Counted from the stretch's first letter, positions 1 through 7,509 are shown. The stretch is DNA of 7,509 nucleotides from Myxococcales bacterium (GCA_009885595.1 VFKJ01000187.1:1-7509); one strand, 5' to 3'. Numbers and translations: made by a program. The notes: generated from the letters alone by a model not told the origin.

Positions 1-1795
<1,795 letters not shown>

Positions 1796-1833
1796 CTTCC
1801 TTGAATCGAACGGGATCGCGCCCGGGTCAACCC
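1796..1833 (-). other. 38-bp spacer between the membrane protein gene and Hsp70-A
   Basis: The spacer holds the tight AAGGA ribosome-binding-like sequence of Hsp70-A (1803-1799). A TTGACC (minus strand, 1830-1825) resembles a -35 element, but the hexamer 17 bp downstream (GATTCA) is a poor -10. No terminator-like hairpin is seen, which agrees with read-through from the upstream gene. Confidence 0.4.
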
Positions 1834-2571
1834 TTAACTGGCTGCGACGGCAGGCTTGTCCAGCTCCTCGAGGAGCGCCTTGCGGTCCTCTTCTTCCGGG
1901 AGCCCGCCCTTGTTACCGAGCATGGCCGCCATCGCCGAGGTGAACTCGGAAGGGATGCTCACCTTCTCGCTGCCTTCGGTCCACGCGAAGCCCTTGCCAT
2001 AAGCCTTGGCGAGGGCGTCGAACACCCGCAGCTCCAGCTCGCCTGCGTTCCGCGGCAGGGCCTTGCGGGCGAGGGCGAGCACCTCGAGGTTGTGGCGGCA
2101 GCGCTCCGGGGTGTCGGAGCCGAAGGCGGGCACGAAGAAGGCCTCGCCGAGCAAGTTCCAGGTCTCCTCGCTCACGCCCTTCGCCAGGCTGTCGCGCGCG
2201 GCGTTGAGGTTGGCGGGCGCCTCGGCCCACGACTTCTTTTCGCCGGCCGCGGCCACCAGCAGCAGCGCGCCCACCAGCAGCACCACCACGCCGACGGCCG
2301 CCCCCGGGCCCCACCATCCCCACTTCGCGTGCAGGCTTCCCCCCATGCCGATGATTCCCAGCAGCCAGATGGGCAGGAAGAACAGCCGGCCTTTGAGGCC
2401 CGCCAGGTCGCCGAAGATGCTGACCAGCGTGGCGATGCCAAAGCTGAGGACGTTGCCCCAGGTGCTGTCCATGAAAGTCGGGAAGAGCCAGTACAGCGGC
2501 CCCAGGATGATCCCGATGACGAGGCCGATGAGGATCGCTGCCGCGTTGAAGATGATCATGAGCGTCTCCAT
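1834..2571 (-). CDS. Polytopic membrane protein of unknown function, 245 aa
   Basis: I do not recognise this family. The N-terminal half is strongly hydrophobic, with likely membrane segments near residues 5-30, 41-57, 63-78 and 90-110. The remaining 135 residues (from EKKSW) are soluble, mostly helical in character and charged, ending in an acidic stretch near 225-239 (PEEEDRKALLEELDK). With four segments, both ends would be on the same side, probably the cytoplasm. The ATG at 2571 has a GAGG four bases upstream and is preferred over the in-frame ATG at codon 5. The gene is divergent from the DUF3014 gene and 38 bp upstream of Hsp70-A on the same strand, so co-transcription with the chaperone is likely. 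A link between the soluble tail and Hsp70-A is conjecture. Strong coding bias and the ribosome binding site make the gene itself secure. Confidence 0.85.
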   Translation of the reverse strand: METLMIIFNAAAILIGLVIGIILGPLYWLFPTFMDSTWGNVLSFGIATLVSIFGDLAGLKGRLFFLPIWLLGIIGMGGSLHAKWGWWGPGAAVGVVVLLVGALLLVAAAGEKKSWAEAPANLNAARDSLAKGVSEETWNLLGEAFFVPAFGSDTPERCRHNLEVLALARKALPRNAGELELRVFDALAKAYGKGFAWTEGSEKVSIPSEFTSAMAAMLGNKGGLPEEEDRKALLEELDKPAVAAS

Positions 2572-2618
2572 TCAACCTCACCTCGAGGCTGGTACGCGCC
2601 TTGAAAGCTTCAGCAGAC
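2572..2618. promoter_or_regulatory. Compact divergent promoter region
   Basis: Two divergent genes, the membrane protein (minus, ATG at 2571) and the DUF3014 gene (plus, ATG at 2619), leave only 47 bp between start codons, or 29 bp if the TTG at 2601 is used. Promoter elements for at least one direction must lie here or inside the opposite gene. I see no convincing -35/-10 pair. The only clear element is the minus-strand GAGG (2579-2576) serving the membrane protein. Confidence 0.4.
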
Positions 2619-3431
2619 ATGGATGAGAAAACTGAAGAAGGCCCGAGCCCGACGCAGCGACGGCGGCGCCTCGTGGGCATGTGGGTGGTGATCGCGCTGC
2701 TCCTGGTCGTGCCCGCGCTGCTCACCTGGCGGGTGGCCAACCACCTCACCGCCCCGGAACTGACCGCGGCGTCTCCCGCGGTGCCGACCAGGGCGAATGA
2801 ACCCGTGGCAAACCAGCCGCCCCCGTCACTCGACGAGGGCGACGCGAAGCTCAAGCAACTGGGCGCTGGGTGGTCGAAGGATCCGCTCTATGGGCGGTGG
2901 CTCCAGCAGCTGAGCCTGCGCCACCTGGTGGCCGCGGCGCAGTTGGTGGCAGACGGGGAGAGCCCGCGATCCGCGCTGCCGTTCCTCTCGATCTCCGGCC
3001 CCTTCACGGTGCGCGAGGAGGGCAGGGCGACGCAGGAGCGGCGCTTCCTCACCAAGGCCTCCTTCGCCCGCTACGACGTGCTGGGGAAGCTCATCGGCTC
3101 CGTCGACGCGGGGGCCGCGGGAGACGCTTACGTGGCGCTGCGCCCGTACTGCGACGCCGCCTTCTCGGAGATCGGCCCCGCTGGGAAACGCTTCGACGAT
3201 CAGCTGACCGCGGCGGTGCGGCGCGTGGTCAACGTGCGCTTCCCCCAAGGCGAGGTGGAGCTGGTGCCCAAAGGCGCGGTGTACGCCTACGCCGATCCCA
3301 CGCTCGAGTCCCTGAGCGCCGCGGAGAAGCAGGTGCTGCGCATGGGCCCCACGAACGGCCGGGTGCTGCAGCGCCAGCTCAGCGACTTCGCGCGGCGCGC
3401 AAAGTTGAACCTCAGTCCTGACGTACGTTGA
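2619..3431 (+). CDS. DUF3014 domain membrane-anchored protein, 270 aa
   Basis: A cytoplasmic N-terminus with four arginines (14-17) is followed by one membrane segment (about 18-37), a Pro/Ala-rich linker (about 43-75), then a soluble domain of about 190 residues. That domain matches my memory of the DUF3014 pattern: YGRWLQQ and LRHLVAAAQLVADGESPR near its start, a central SFARYDVLG, then FDDQLTAAVRRV, VELVPKGAVYAYADP and AEKQVLRMGPTNGRVLQRQL. The positive-inside rule puts the domain outside the inner membrane. The molecular function of DUF3014 is unknown. The ATG at 2619 is preferred. An upstream in-frame TTG at 2601 would add six residues, and neither has a strong ribosome binding site. The last seven codons and the stop fall in the left copy of the 22-bp direct repeat, so this gene's tail overlaps a duplicate of the hsp70-B end. 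Confidence 0.87.
   Translation: MDEKTEEGPSPTQRRRRLVGMWVVIALLLVVPALLTWRVANHLTAPELTAASPAVPTRANEPVANQPPPSLDEGDAKLKQLGAGWSKDPLYGRWLQQLSLRHLVAAAQLVADGESPRSALPFLSISGPFTVREEGRATQERRFLTKASFARYDVLGKLIGSVDAGAAGDAYVALRPYCDAAFSEIGPAGKRFDDQLTAAVRRVVNVRFPQGEVELVPKGAVYAYADPTLESLSAAEKQVLRMGPTNGRVLQRQLSDFARRAKLNLSPDVR
3410..3431. repeat. Left 22-bp direct repeat flanking the vapBC cassette
   Basis: This copy begins CCTCAGTCCTGACG and ends ACGTTGA. It matches 4102-4123 at 21 of 22 positions, with T here and G there at the fifteenth base. Weaker similarity extends outward: AAAG at 3401-3404 against 4093-4096, and CTTCC with CT just downstream in both. On the plus strand it forms the last codons and stop of the DUF3014 gene. 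On the minus strand it reads NVRQD plus stop, the exact C-terminal residues of Hsp70-B. Confidence 0.85.
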
Positions 3432-3438
3432 AGTCGTC

Positions 3439-3474
3439 TTCCTCTCTCAACCCATATTCACGTAGAATATGGGC
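3439..3474 (+). promoter_or_regulatory. Putative vapBC promoter
   Basis: TAGAAT (3463-3468) matches the -10 consensus TATAAT at five of six positions. The expected transcription start about 6-7 bases further falls on or beside the ATG at 3475, so the mRNA may be leaderless, which would explain the lack of a ribosome binding site. The -35 region (TTCCTC, 3439-3444, 18-bp spacer) is weak. This is an AT-rich patch in a GC-rich window. Confidence 0.5.
3451..3473. promoter_or_regulatory. Palindromic operator of the vapBC module
   Basis: The perfect inverted repeat CCCATATTC (3451-3459) / GAATATGGG (3465-3473) has a 5-bp spacer. It covers the candidate -10 box and reaches to two bases before the ATG at 3475. 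Ribbon-helix-helix antitoxins of this type commonly bind palindromes over their own promoter, alone or with the toxin, so this is very likely the autoregulatory operator. Its function is inferred from placement and symmetry. Confidence 0.75.
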
Positions 3475-3711
3475 ATGAAGACCACGCTCGAGCTTCCTGA
3501 CACCCTGCTGCGCCGCACCAAGGCCGCGGCCGCGATGCGCGGCGTCTCGATGCGCGACTTCATCGCCCAGGCGCTCGAGGTCCAGCTCCGGCAGCGCGCC
3601 CCAGCTCCCGGTTGGCGAAAGCTCGCAGGCAAGGCCCGGAAGCTCGACACCGCGCCTGTCGACCGGGCTCTGGCCATCGAGTTCTCGCGCATCGACGCGG
3701 CCACCTGGTGA
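3475..3711 (+). CDS. vapB: VapB-type ribbon-helix-helix antitoxin, 78 aa
   Basis: The N-terminus MKTTLELPDTLLRRTK has the form of a ribbon-helix-helix DNA-binding domain: beta strand at residues 2-7, helix A about 9-20 and helix B about 24-38 (MRGVSMRDFIAQALE), with a glycine turn between. The C-terminal 40 residues are Pro- and Arg-rich and end in hydrophobic IEFSRIDAATW, as expected for a flexible toxin-binding tail. In this family the protein dimerises, neutralises its partner nuclease and represses the operon. The start is set at 3475. The in-frame ATG at 3469, two codons upstream, lies inside the palindrome and lacks a ribosome binding site. The stop overlaps the toxin start by 4 bp (GTGA), which implies translational coupling. 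Confidence 0.88.
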   Translation: MKTTLELPDTLLRRTKAAAAMRGVSMRDFIAQALEVQLRQRAPAPGWRKLAGKARKLDTAPVDRALAIEFSRIDAATW

Positions 3712-4094
3712 GCAACCTGGCGCTGGACACCAATGCCGTCTCCGCGCTGCTGGAAGGCGACGCTGCGCTGCTCGAACTCCTCGACGGGGTCGCCCGCTTC
3801 GCGTTGCCCGTGATCGTGGTCGGTGAGTATCGCTATGGCCTGCAACGCTCGCGGCATCGCAAGCAACTCGGGGCGATGCTCGACGACCTCGTGGCGGAGT
3901 CGGACCTCCTCGTCGTGGATGACCACACCACCCTGCACTACGCGCAAGTCCGCGAAGCGCTCCGCGCCAAGGGCCGCCCGCTGCCCGAGAACGACGTGTG
4001 GATCGCCGCGCTCTGCCGTCAGCACGAACGGACCCTGGTCAGCCGCGACAGCGACTTTCAGCACGTCGCCTCGCTCGCCTCTCTCCGCTGGTAA
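3708..4094 (+). CDS. vapC: VapC-type PIN-domain ribonuclease toxin, 128 aa
   Basis: The start is the GTG overlapping the antitoxin stop. It gives MSNLALDTNAVSALL, which places the PIN motif at the usual N-terminal position; an ORF opened further upstream would read through vapB in the wrong frame. The acidic PIN residues are all present: Asp7 (LALDTN), Glu40 (VVGEYRYG), Asp96 (PENDVWIAA) and Asp114 with Asp116 (SRDSDF). VapC toxins are Mg-dependent endoribonucleases that cut tRNA or rRNA and stop translation; the target here cannot be told from sequence. Length is typical and nothing is truncated, so the module is probably active. The stop lies only 9 bp from the convergent stop of hsp70-B, with no terminator visible between. 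Confidence 0.92.
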   Translation: MSNLALDTNAVSALLEGDAALLELLDGVARFALPVIVVGEYRYGLQRSRHRKQLGAMLDDLVAESDLLVVDDHTTLHYAQVREALRAKGRPLPENDVWIAALCRQHERTLVSRDSDFQHVASLASLRW

Positions 4095-4101
4095 AGCTCA
4101 G

Positions 4102-4123
4102 CCTCAGTCCTGACGGACGTTGA
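4102..4123. repeat. Right 22-bp direct repeat, within the hsp70-B 3' end
   Basis: This is the partner of 3410-3431, at a period of 692 bp and with one mismatch. It contains the hsp70-B stop (4106-4104, minus strand) and the six codons before it (NVRQD and the preceding Leu), so this copy is held by coding constraint. The left copy has drifted slightly around the same core. Confidence 0.85.
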
Positions 4124-5900
4124 GCTCGAGCTTCCACTTGCCCTTGCCCTCGCGCTCCAGGCAGCGCACCTCGAGCGCGCCCAGCTCAGTCACCGCGGCC
4201 TGCAGATTCACGGGCACGAGCGCGCCGCCGGTGCCCGGGAGCGAGGTCTCGATGGGCGGCAGCTCCTCCAGGTCCTTCGAGCCTTCCGCGTCCTCGAGCA
4301 GCTCGCCCACCTTGTCGCCGCGCCGGGTGGAGGAAGAGAAGAACCGGAAGCGGGTGGGCTCGCCCACCACCAGGCCGAACTCCTGCGGGGGAACGTCGGC
4401 CTGGGTGCCTTCCTCCATCCCGAAGGGCGCGACGCACAGCGCCTTCACCGGCGGCGTGAAGCCGGGCACCGCGAGCGTCGAGGACTCCACGCCCACGTAG
4501 TACGAGCGCGCGGTGCCGCCGCGAATGCGGATGCCGTGGCCCGCCTTCACCCAGCCGTAGTACGCAGCGCCCCGCGCCACGGCGAGATCGAGATCAGCGC
4601 CCTCGAGCTCTCGCGCAGCCGGTGCGCCGTCGGTGGTGAGCCAGCCGTTGAGCGTCTCCATCACCCGGTCGCGCAGGGCGTTGGCCTTGAGCACGCCGCC
4701 GTTGAAGAGCACCGCGGTGGGCCGCGCGAAGGCGGTGCCCAGCCCCAGCGAGCCTGCCTGACGGGTGAGGAAGGCGGAGAGGTGCCGGGTGATCGCCGCG
4801 TCCTGCGCGTAGGGCAGGCCGACCTGGGCGAGGCCCGAGCGGCGCACCTGCACCACCGCGTCGCCGATCTTCGTCCTGGGCAGGAAGCCCTCGGTGAGGA
4901 TGGCGTTGAGCTCTTCGCGCAGCAGCTCGGTCTTCAGGGTGCCGCCGATGAGCGACGAGCCGCGCCCGGGAACGGTGATCGCCGCCTTCTGCAGGCGGTT
5001 GTTCTCGTAGAGCGCTTCCTTGCCCACCCGGCAGGCCGCGGTGAGCGCGGAGAGCTGCCATTGATCGAGCGTCTTGCCCGCCGCCTTCAACTTCTCGTTG
5101 AGGGCGTAGGCGAGGGCGAGATCCATGTTGTCGCCGCCGAGGAGAATGTGATCTCCGACCGCGCGGCGCTCGAGCTGCAGCTCGCCGCCGCCTTCGCTGA
5201 CGCCGATGAGGGAGAAGTCGCTGGTGCCGCCGCCGATGTCGACCACCAGCAGCACGTCGCCGGGCTTGAGCTGCTTGCGCCACCCATCGCCCATCGCCTC
5301 GAGCCAGGCGTAGAGCGCGGCCTGCGGCTCTTCCAGCAGGGTGACGCGGGGGAGCCCGGCCTGGCGCGCGGCCTCGAGGGTCAGATCGCGCGCGGCGGCG
5401 TCGAAGGACGCGGGCACGGTCACCACCACCTCCTGCTCGGTGAGCGGCGCGCCCTTGCCCAGCTCGCGATCCCACGTCTGGCGCAGGTGCTCGAGGTACT
5501 TCGCGCTCGCGTCCACCGGGGAGATCTTCTGCACGTCGGCCGGCGCGCCCCAGGGGAGGATCGCCGCGCGGCGATCGACGGTGGGGTGGCACAGCCAGGA
5601 CTTCGCCGACGACACCAGCCGCGAGGGCACCTTGGCGCCGTGGCTGCGGGCGAGCTCGCCCACCGTCAGGCCCAGGTTCTTGTTCCACGGCAGGCCCAGC
5701 GAGCCCTCGGGGAACTCGGCGGCGGCGGCCAGGTAGAGGAACGAGGGCAGCAGCTGGCGGCTCTCCACCGTGCCGGGGGCGGTGAGCTGGGGGATCGGCA
5801 GCACCGCCTGCTGGGCGCCGCGGCCGCCCGCCGCGTCCATCGCTTGATACGAGAGCGCGCTGTGGGTGGTGCCGAGGTCGATGCCGATGGCGTACTTCAT
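4104..5900 (-). CDS. DnaK-like Hsp70 family ATPase (Hsp70-B), 598 aa
   Basis: This is a complete Hsp70-family protein. ATPase motifs in order: GIDLGTTHS (6-14, Asp8), SAKSWL with Lys100 (aligning with DnaK Lys70), LLEEPQAALY (188-197, Glu191), DIGGGTSDFSL (221-231, Thr226, Asp228), GGDNMDLALA (255-264) and LFNGGVLKANALRDRV (398-413). The nucleotide-binding domain occupies about 1-455. The remaining ~140 residues are beta-rich, with motifs such as GEPTRFRFFSS, and end in ELNVRQD. There is no long helical lid and no EEVD-like end, so it resembles the shorter Hsp70 relatives rather than housekeeping DnaK. The start is the ATG at 5900; an in-frame ATG 13 codons upstream adds only an Arg-rich stretch unlike family N-termini. 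It is paralogous to Hsp70-A and lies 82 bp downstream of the DUF2760 gene in a likely operon. Substrate and J-domain partner are not visible here. Confidence 0.95.
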   Translation of the reverse strand: MKYAIGIDLGTTHSALSYQAMDAAGGRGAQQAVLPIPQLTAPGTVESRQLLPSFLYLAAAAEFPEGSLGLPWNKNLGLTVGELARSHGAKVPSRLVSSAKSWLCHPTVDRRAAILPWGAPADVQKISPVDASAKYLEHLRQTWDRELGKGAPLTEQEVVVTVPASFDAAARDLTLEAARQAGLPRVTLLEEPQAALYAWLEAMGDGWRKQLKPGDVLLVVDIGGGTSDFSLIGVSEGGGELQLERRAVGDHILLGGDNMDLALAYALNEKLKAAGKTLDQWQLSALTAACRVGKEALYENNRLQKAAITVPGRGSSLIGGTLKTELLREELNAILTEGFLPRTKIGDAVVQVRRSGLAQVGLPYAQDAAITRHLSAFLTRQAGSLGLGTAFARPTAVLFNGGVLKANALRDRVMETLNGWLTTDGAPAARELEGADLDLAVARGAAYYGWVKAGHGIRIRGGTARSYYVGVESSTLAVPGFTPPVKALCVAPFGMEEGTQADVPPQEFGLVVGEPTRFRFFSSSTRRGDKVGELLEDAEGSKDLEELPPIETSLPGTGGALVPVNLQAAVTELGALEVRCLEREGKGKWKLELNVRQD

Positions 5901-5982
5901 GGAGCGCCGCCGATAGCAGCGGAACGCTGCGCGAGACAAACTGAAGCGGAGCGGAAGTTTGGCCGAGGCAGAGCGACCCAGA
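5901..5982 (-). other. Spacer between DUF2760 and hsp70-B with a small hairpin
   Basis: The 82-bp leader of hsp70-B contains a perfect 6-bp stem, GCAGCG (5916-5921) and CGCTGC (5925-5930), with a 3-nt loop, ending 15 nt before the ATG. It has no T-tract, so it is not a typical terminator. It could tune translation or be chance in GC-rich DNA. The ribosome binding site is weak (GGCGGCG only). Confidence 0.3.
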
Positions 5983-6492
5983 TCACGAAAGCTCCACTTC
6001 TGCCGGCGCGATCACCTTCACGTCGACGGTGGTGGGCACGTCAGGCAGCGAGATCTGCGAGGTCACCCAGCCGTGGTGCTTGAGGCTGCCCTTCCACGGG
6101 CCCACGCCGCTCACGTTTCCGGTGAGGCGGAAGCGGTTGGCGTCGAACCCCTGGGGGATCTCCATCGCGGCCCCTTCCGGCTGGTTCACCACCGCGGCGA
6201 TCGGCACGTATTGACCCAGCACCTTGCGGCAGCCCTCGTGCACCAGCCGGGCCGCGGCCCCCACGTCGGCATCGGCAAAAGAGGCGATGTCCTCCTGCAG
6301 GAAGTCGAGGAGCCGGCCCTCACGCTGCAACAGCCCGAGCAGGAACAAAGCAGAGGCGTGCTGCTGTTCAGGGGTCAGCTTCACCTGGACCGGAACGGGG
6401 GGCGGCAGCGGCGACTCTGCGGGGAGGCCCGGAGGCGGTACCCGGCCGAAGAGGATCGCGAACGCAAGTTTGAGACGCTCGAAAAACGACAT
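5983..6492 (-). CDS. DUF2760 domain protein, 169 aa
   Basis: The N-terminus MSFFERLKLAFAILFG is amphipathic or hydrophobic and may contact a membrane, although it is not a clear signal peptide. A proline-rich linker (about 18-36) follows, then a helical stretch (about 40-95, with LLGLLQREGRLLDFLQEDI) and a C-terminal beta-rich part with LTGNVSGVGPWKG and LKHHGW (123-142). These match what I recall of DUF2760, a family of unknown function commonly encoded beside Hsp70 genes of the type found here. It lies directly upstream of hsp70-B on the same strand, which supports a shared operon and perhaps a partner or cofactor role, but the activity is unknown. The ATG at 6492 has no good ribosome binding site; a GGGGGA lies about 20 nt upstream, too far to serve. 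Confidence 0.9.
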   Translation of the reverse strand: MSFFERLKLAFAILFGRVPPPGLPAESPLPPPVPVQVKLTPEQQHASALFLLGLLQREGRLLDFLQEDIASFADADVGAAARLVHEGCRKVLGQYVPIAAVVNQPEGAAMEIPQGFDANRFRLTGNVSGVGPWKGSLKHHGWVTSQISLPDVPTTVDVKVIAPAEVELS

Positions 6493-6591
6493 GTCGGTTC
6501 AGTAAGCGAATTTCCCCCAAGTGCCAACCGTTCCGAGAATGCACTATGTGTCCGTCGCTACTTGGTTTTCGCCTCACCTGAAGGAGCTCCC
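6493..6591. promoter_or_regulatory. Divergent intergenic region, DUF2760-hsp70-B operon and secreted protein gene
   Basis: The 99 bp between divergent start codons is more AT-rich than its surroundings and must hold the promoters for both directions. No strong sigma-70 type pair stands out; TATGTG at 6545-6550 is the best -10-like hexamer for the plus strand. I see no heat-shock (CIRCE-type) inverted repeat, although an Hsp70 operon follows. Confidence 0.5.
6581..6586 (+). promoter_or_regulatory. Strong ribosome binding site of the secreted protein gene
   Basis: AAGGAG sits five bases before the ATG at 6592. It decides the start, because the reading frame is open far upstream to 5959 opposite the DUF2760 gene. 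Confidence 0.85.
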
Positions 6592-7182
6592 ATGAAGCGC
6601 CTGCTGCTCGCCCTGTGTTGTTGCTCGCTCCCGGCCCTGGCGGTGGAGGTCTACGTCAACGGCGTCAGCGTCGACGGCCTCACCAACCACACCTTCGAGA
6701 AGGTCACCGTGCGGCTGGACGAGAAGGGCAACGTGCAGATCGACGCGCCCGGCTACTCGGTGAAGAAGGTGACCCTGAGCGGGGGCAGCGAGAAGAGCGC
6801 GGCCAAGCCCGAGGGCGCGATCACGCAGAAGTACTACCTGGTCACCGAGCAGAACCCGCCGGGGATGACGGAGTACGAGGTCGACCTGTTCCTCAACGGC
6901 AAGTTCCTGCGCACCCTCAAGAGCGGCGACGATCAGATCGTCACGGAGATCACCAAGCAGCTGCGGCCGGGGCAGAACCTGGTGATCGCGCAGGCCAAGA
7001 AGCGCTACGCCAACGCCAGCAACCCCAAGAGCCTCTCCCGCTCGCACGTCTTCCGGGTGATCATCGGGGAAGGCAACACCACCAGCGATCAGGTCACCAT
7101 CGAGAAGCAGCTGGTGACGTTCACCCGCACCGCCGCGGACACCAACGACGTGACCCAGGAATTCAGCTTCACCACCCGCTGA
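6592..7182 (+). CDS. Secreted beta-rich protein of unknown function, 196 aa
   Basis: The N-terminus is a classic signal peptide: Lys-Arg at 2-3, a hydrophobic core LLLALCCCSLP and an ALA|V cleavage site after residue 17. Three consecutive cysteines lie inside the core, but no lipobox fits. The mature protein starts with a strand-rich unit (VEVYVNGVSVDGL, then TVRLDEKGNVQID and APGYSVKKV, about 18-62) that loosely recalls PEGA-type beta domains. A Lys/Ser-rich spacer and a second beta domain (about 80-196) follow, with YEVDLFLNGKFLRTL and LRPGQNLVIAQAKK. There are no catalytic motifs, which suggests a periplasmic or surface binding or structural role. The strong AAGGAG fixes the start. The following gene begins 12 bp downstream, so the two are probably co-transcribed. 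I do not recognise the family. Confidence 0.88.
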   Translation: MKRLLLALCCCSLPALAVEVYVNGVSVDGLTNHTFEKVTVRLDEKGNVQIDAPGYSVKKVTLSGGSEKSAAKPEGAITQKYYLVTEQNPPGMTEYEVDLFLNGKFLRTLKSGDDQIVTEITKQLRPGQNLVIAQAKKRYANASNPKSLSRSHVFRVIIGEGNTTSDQVTIEKQLVTFTRTAADTNDVTQEFSFTTR

Positions 7183-7194
7183 CCGTCAGGACCC

Positions 7195-7509
7195 ATGTAC
7201 TCCATCGACGAGCGACTCAGAGGGCTGCCAGCGGTCAAGGATCAGGTGGTCCAGCTGTACCAGTCGTTGAACGCGCCCCACCTCGCGATCCCCGGGCGCA
7301 AGGCGGGCCCGGCGATGGCCTTCGTGCTGGGGCTGCGGGGGCCCTCGGGCTTCGCGGTGTTCGTGTACCTGTACATGCAGGAGAGCGGCGAGAGCGCCGT
7401 CTATGTGCCCTCGAGCGGCACCGTGCCCGCCGAGCAGTTCCAGAGCGAAGAAGGGGAGGCCTTGGGCTTCACCGAGTCGATGGGCTTCATCATGGACAAC
7501 CTGAACTTC
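7195..7509 (+). CDS. Unrecognised protein, N-terminal 105 residues, cut by the right edge
   Basis: The ATG at 7195 follows AGGA (7188-7191) and opens a frame that stays free of stops to the edge. It begins MYSIDERLRGLPAVKDQ. There is no signal peptide. A moderately hydrophobic stretch (AMAFVLGLRGPSGFAVFVYLYM, split by glycines, about 42-63) looks like buried beta strands rather than a membrane helix. The visible end is LGFTESMGFIMDNLNF. The protein is therefore probably cytoplasmic. I cannot name the family. It is tightly linked to the secreted protein gene (12-bp gap), so the two may act in one process. The full length is unknown. Confidence 0.8.
   Translation, partial: MYSIDERLRGLPAVKDQVVQLYQSLNAPHLAIPGRKAGPAMAFVLGLRGPSGFAVFVYLYMQESGESAVYVPSSGTVPAEQFQSEEGEALGFTESMGFIMDNLNF

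Larger units (their letters stand above)
3410..4123. other. Candidate inserted vapBC cassette bounded by direct repeats
   Basis: The block consists of the two direct repeats, the operator and the vapBC genes only. It has no transposase, integrase or terminal inverted repeats. Collapsing it to one repeat copy restores a plausible ancestor in which the DUF3014 gene (ending K-L-N-L-S-P-D-G-R) and hsp70-B overlap tail to tail by 20 bp. This supports a non-autonomous insertion that duplicated its target. The mechanism is inferred. Confidence 0.55.

Noticed and set aside
1802..1830. TTGACC on the minus strand as a -35 element for a separate Hsp70-A promoter.
   Set aside because: The hexamer at the right distance, GATTCA, is a poor -10, and the spacer is short enough for simple co-transcription.
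1913..2854. A 313-codon minus-strand frame crossing the membrane protein and the DUF3014 start.
   Set aside because: It overlaps two better-supported genes in other frames, and its translation is Arg/Ala/Gly-rich low-complexity sequence.
3447..4064. A 205-codon minus-strand frame opposite vapBC.
   Set aside because: It is antisense to a complete toxin-antitoxin pair with all PIN residues, and nothing recognisable is encoded.
5938..5960. AAACT/AGTTT inverted repeat upstream of hsp70-B.
   Set aside because: The 5-bp arms with a 13-nt loop are too weak to separate from chance.
4536..6083. A 515-codon open frame on the plus strand opposite hsp70-B.
   Set aside because: It is antisense to a clear Hsp70 gene in GC-rich DNA, has His/Arg/Ala/Gly-rich shadow composition and no recognisable domain.
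6508..6526. TGGCAC on the minus strand upstream of the DUF2760 gene, resembling the -24 part of a sigma-54 promoter.
   Set aside because: The expected TTGC at the -12 position is absent (GGAA instead).

Overview
The window is uniformly GC-rich, with codons strongly biased to G or C at the third position. Its gene families (paired DnaK-like Hsp70 proteins, a DUF2760 protein, a DUF3014 protein) point to a myxobacterium or close relative (Myxococcota). This assignment rests on gene content and composition only.

Layout, left to right. (1) Positions 1-1795, minus strand: a DnaK-like Hsp70 (here Hsp70-A) that starts at a GTG and runs off the left edge. A 46-bp GC-rich palindromic repeat sits in frame inside its ATPase domain. 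(2) 1834-2571, minus: an unrecognised protein with about four membrane segments, 38 bp upstream of Hsp70-A and probably co-transcribed with it. (3) 2619-3431, plus: a single-pass membrane protein with a DUF3014 domain, divergent from (2) across only 47 bp. (4) 3451-4094, plus: a VapBC-type toxin-antitoxin pair (ribbon-helix-helix antitoxin, PIN-domain toxin) with a perfect palindrome over its promoter and start. (5) 4104-5900, minus: a second complete DnaK-like Hsp70 (Hsp70-B, 598 aa). (6) 5983-6492, minus: a DUF2760 protein upstream of Hsp70-B, forming a two-gene operon. (7) 6592-7182 and 7195 to the right edge, plus: a secreted beta-rich protein of unknown function followed 12 bp later by an unrecognised, probably cytoplasmic protein cut by the window.

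How the genes may work together. Both Hsp70 proteins keep the ATPase signature residues of DnaK but have a short beta-rich C-terminal part and no obvious helical lid or EEVD-type tail. They are paralogues. From general knowledge, DUF2760 genes often sit beside such Hsp70 genes. Here the two Hsp70 genes are separated by a membrane protein, a DUF3014 protein and a toxin-antitoxin module, so the locus looks like a chaperone cluster split and expanded by insertions. A joint envelope role is only an inference.

The most striking feature is that vapBC is flanked by near-identical 22-bp direct repeats (21/22 matches, period 692 bp). The right copy is the 3' end of hsp70-B and the left copy supplies the 3' end of the DUF3014 gene. 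Removing the cassette together with one repeat copy gives two convergent genes overlapping tail to tail by 20 bp. The toxin-antitoxin module therefore seems to have entered by duplicating a gene overlap, leaving both neighbours intact.
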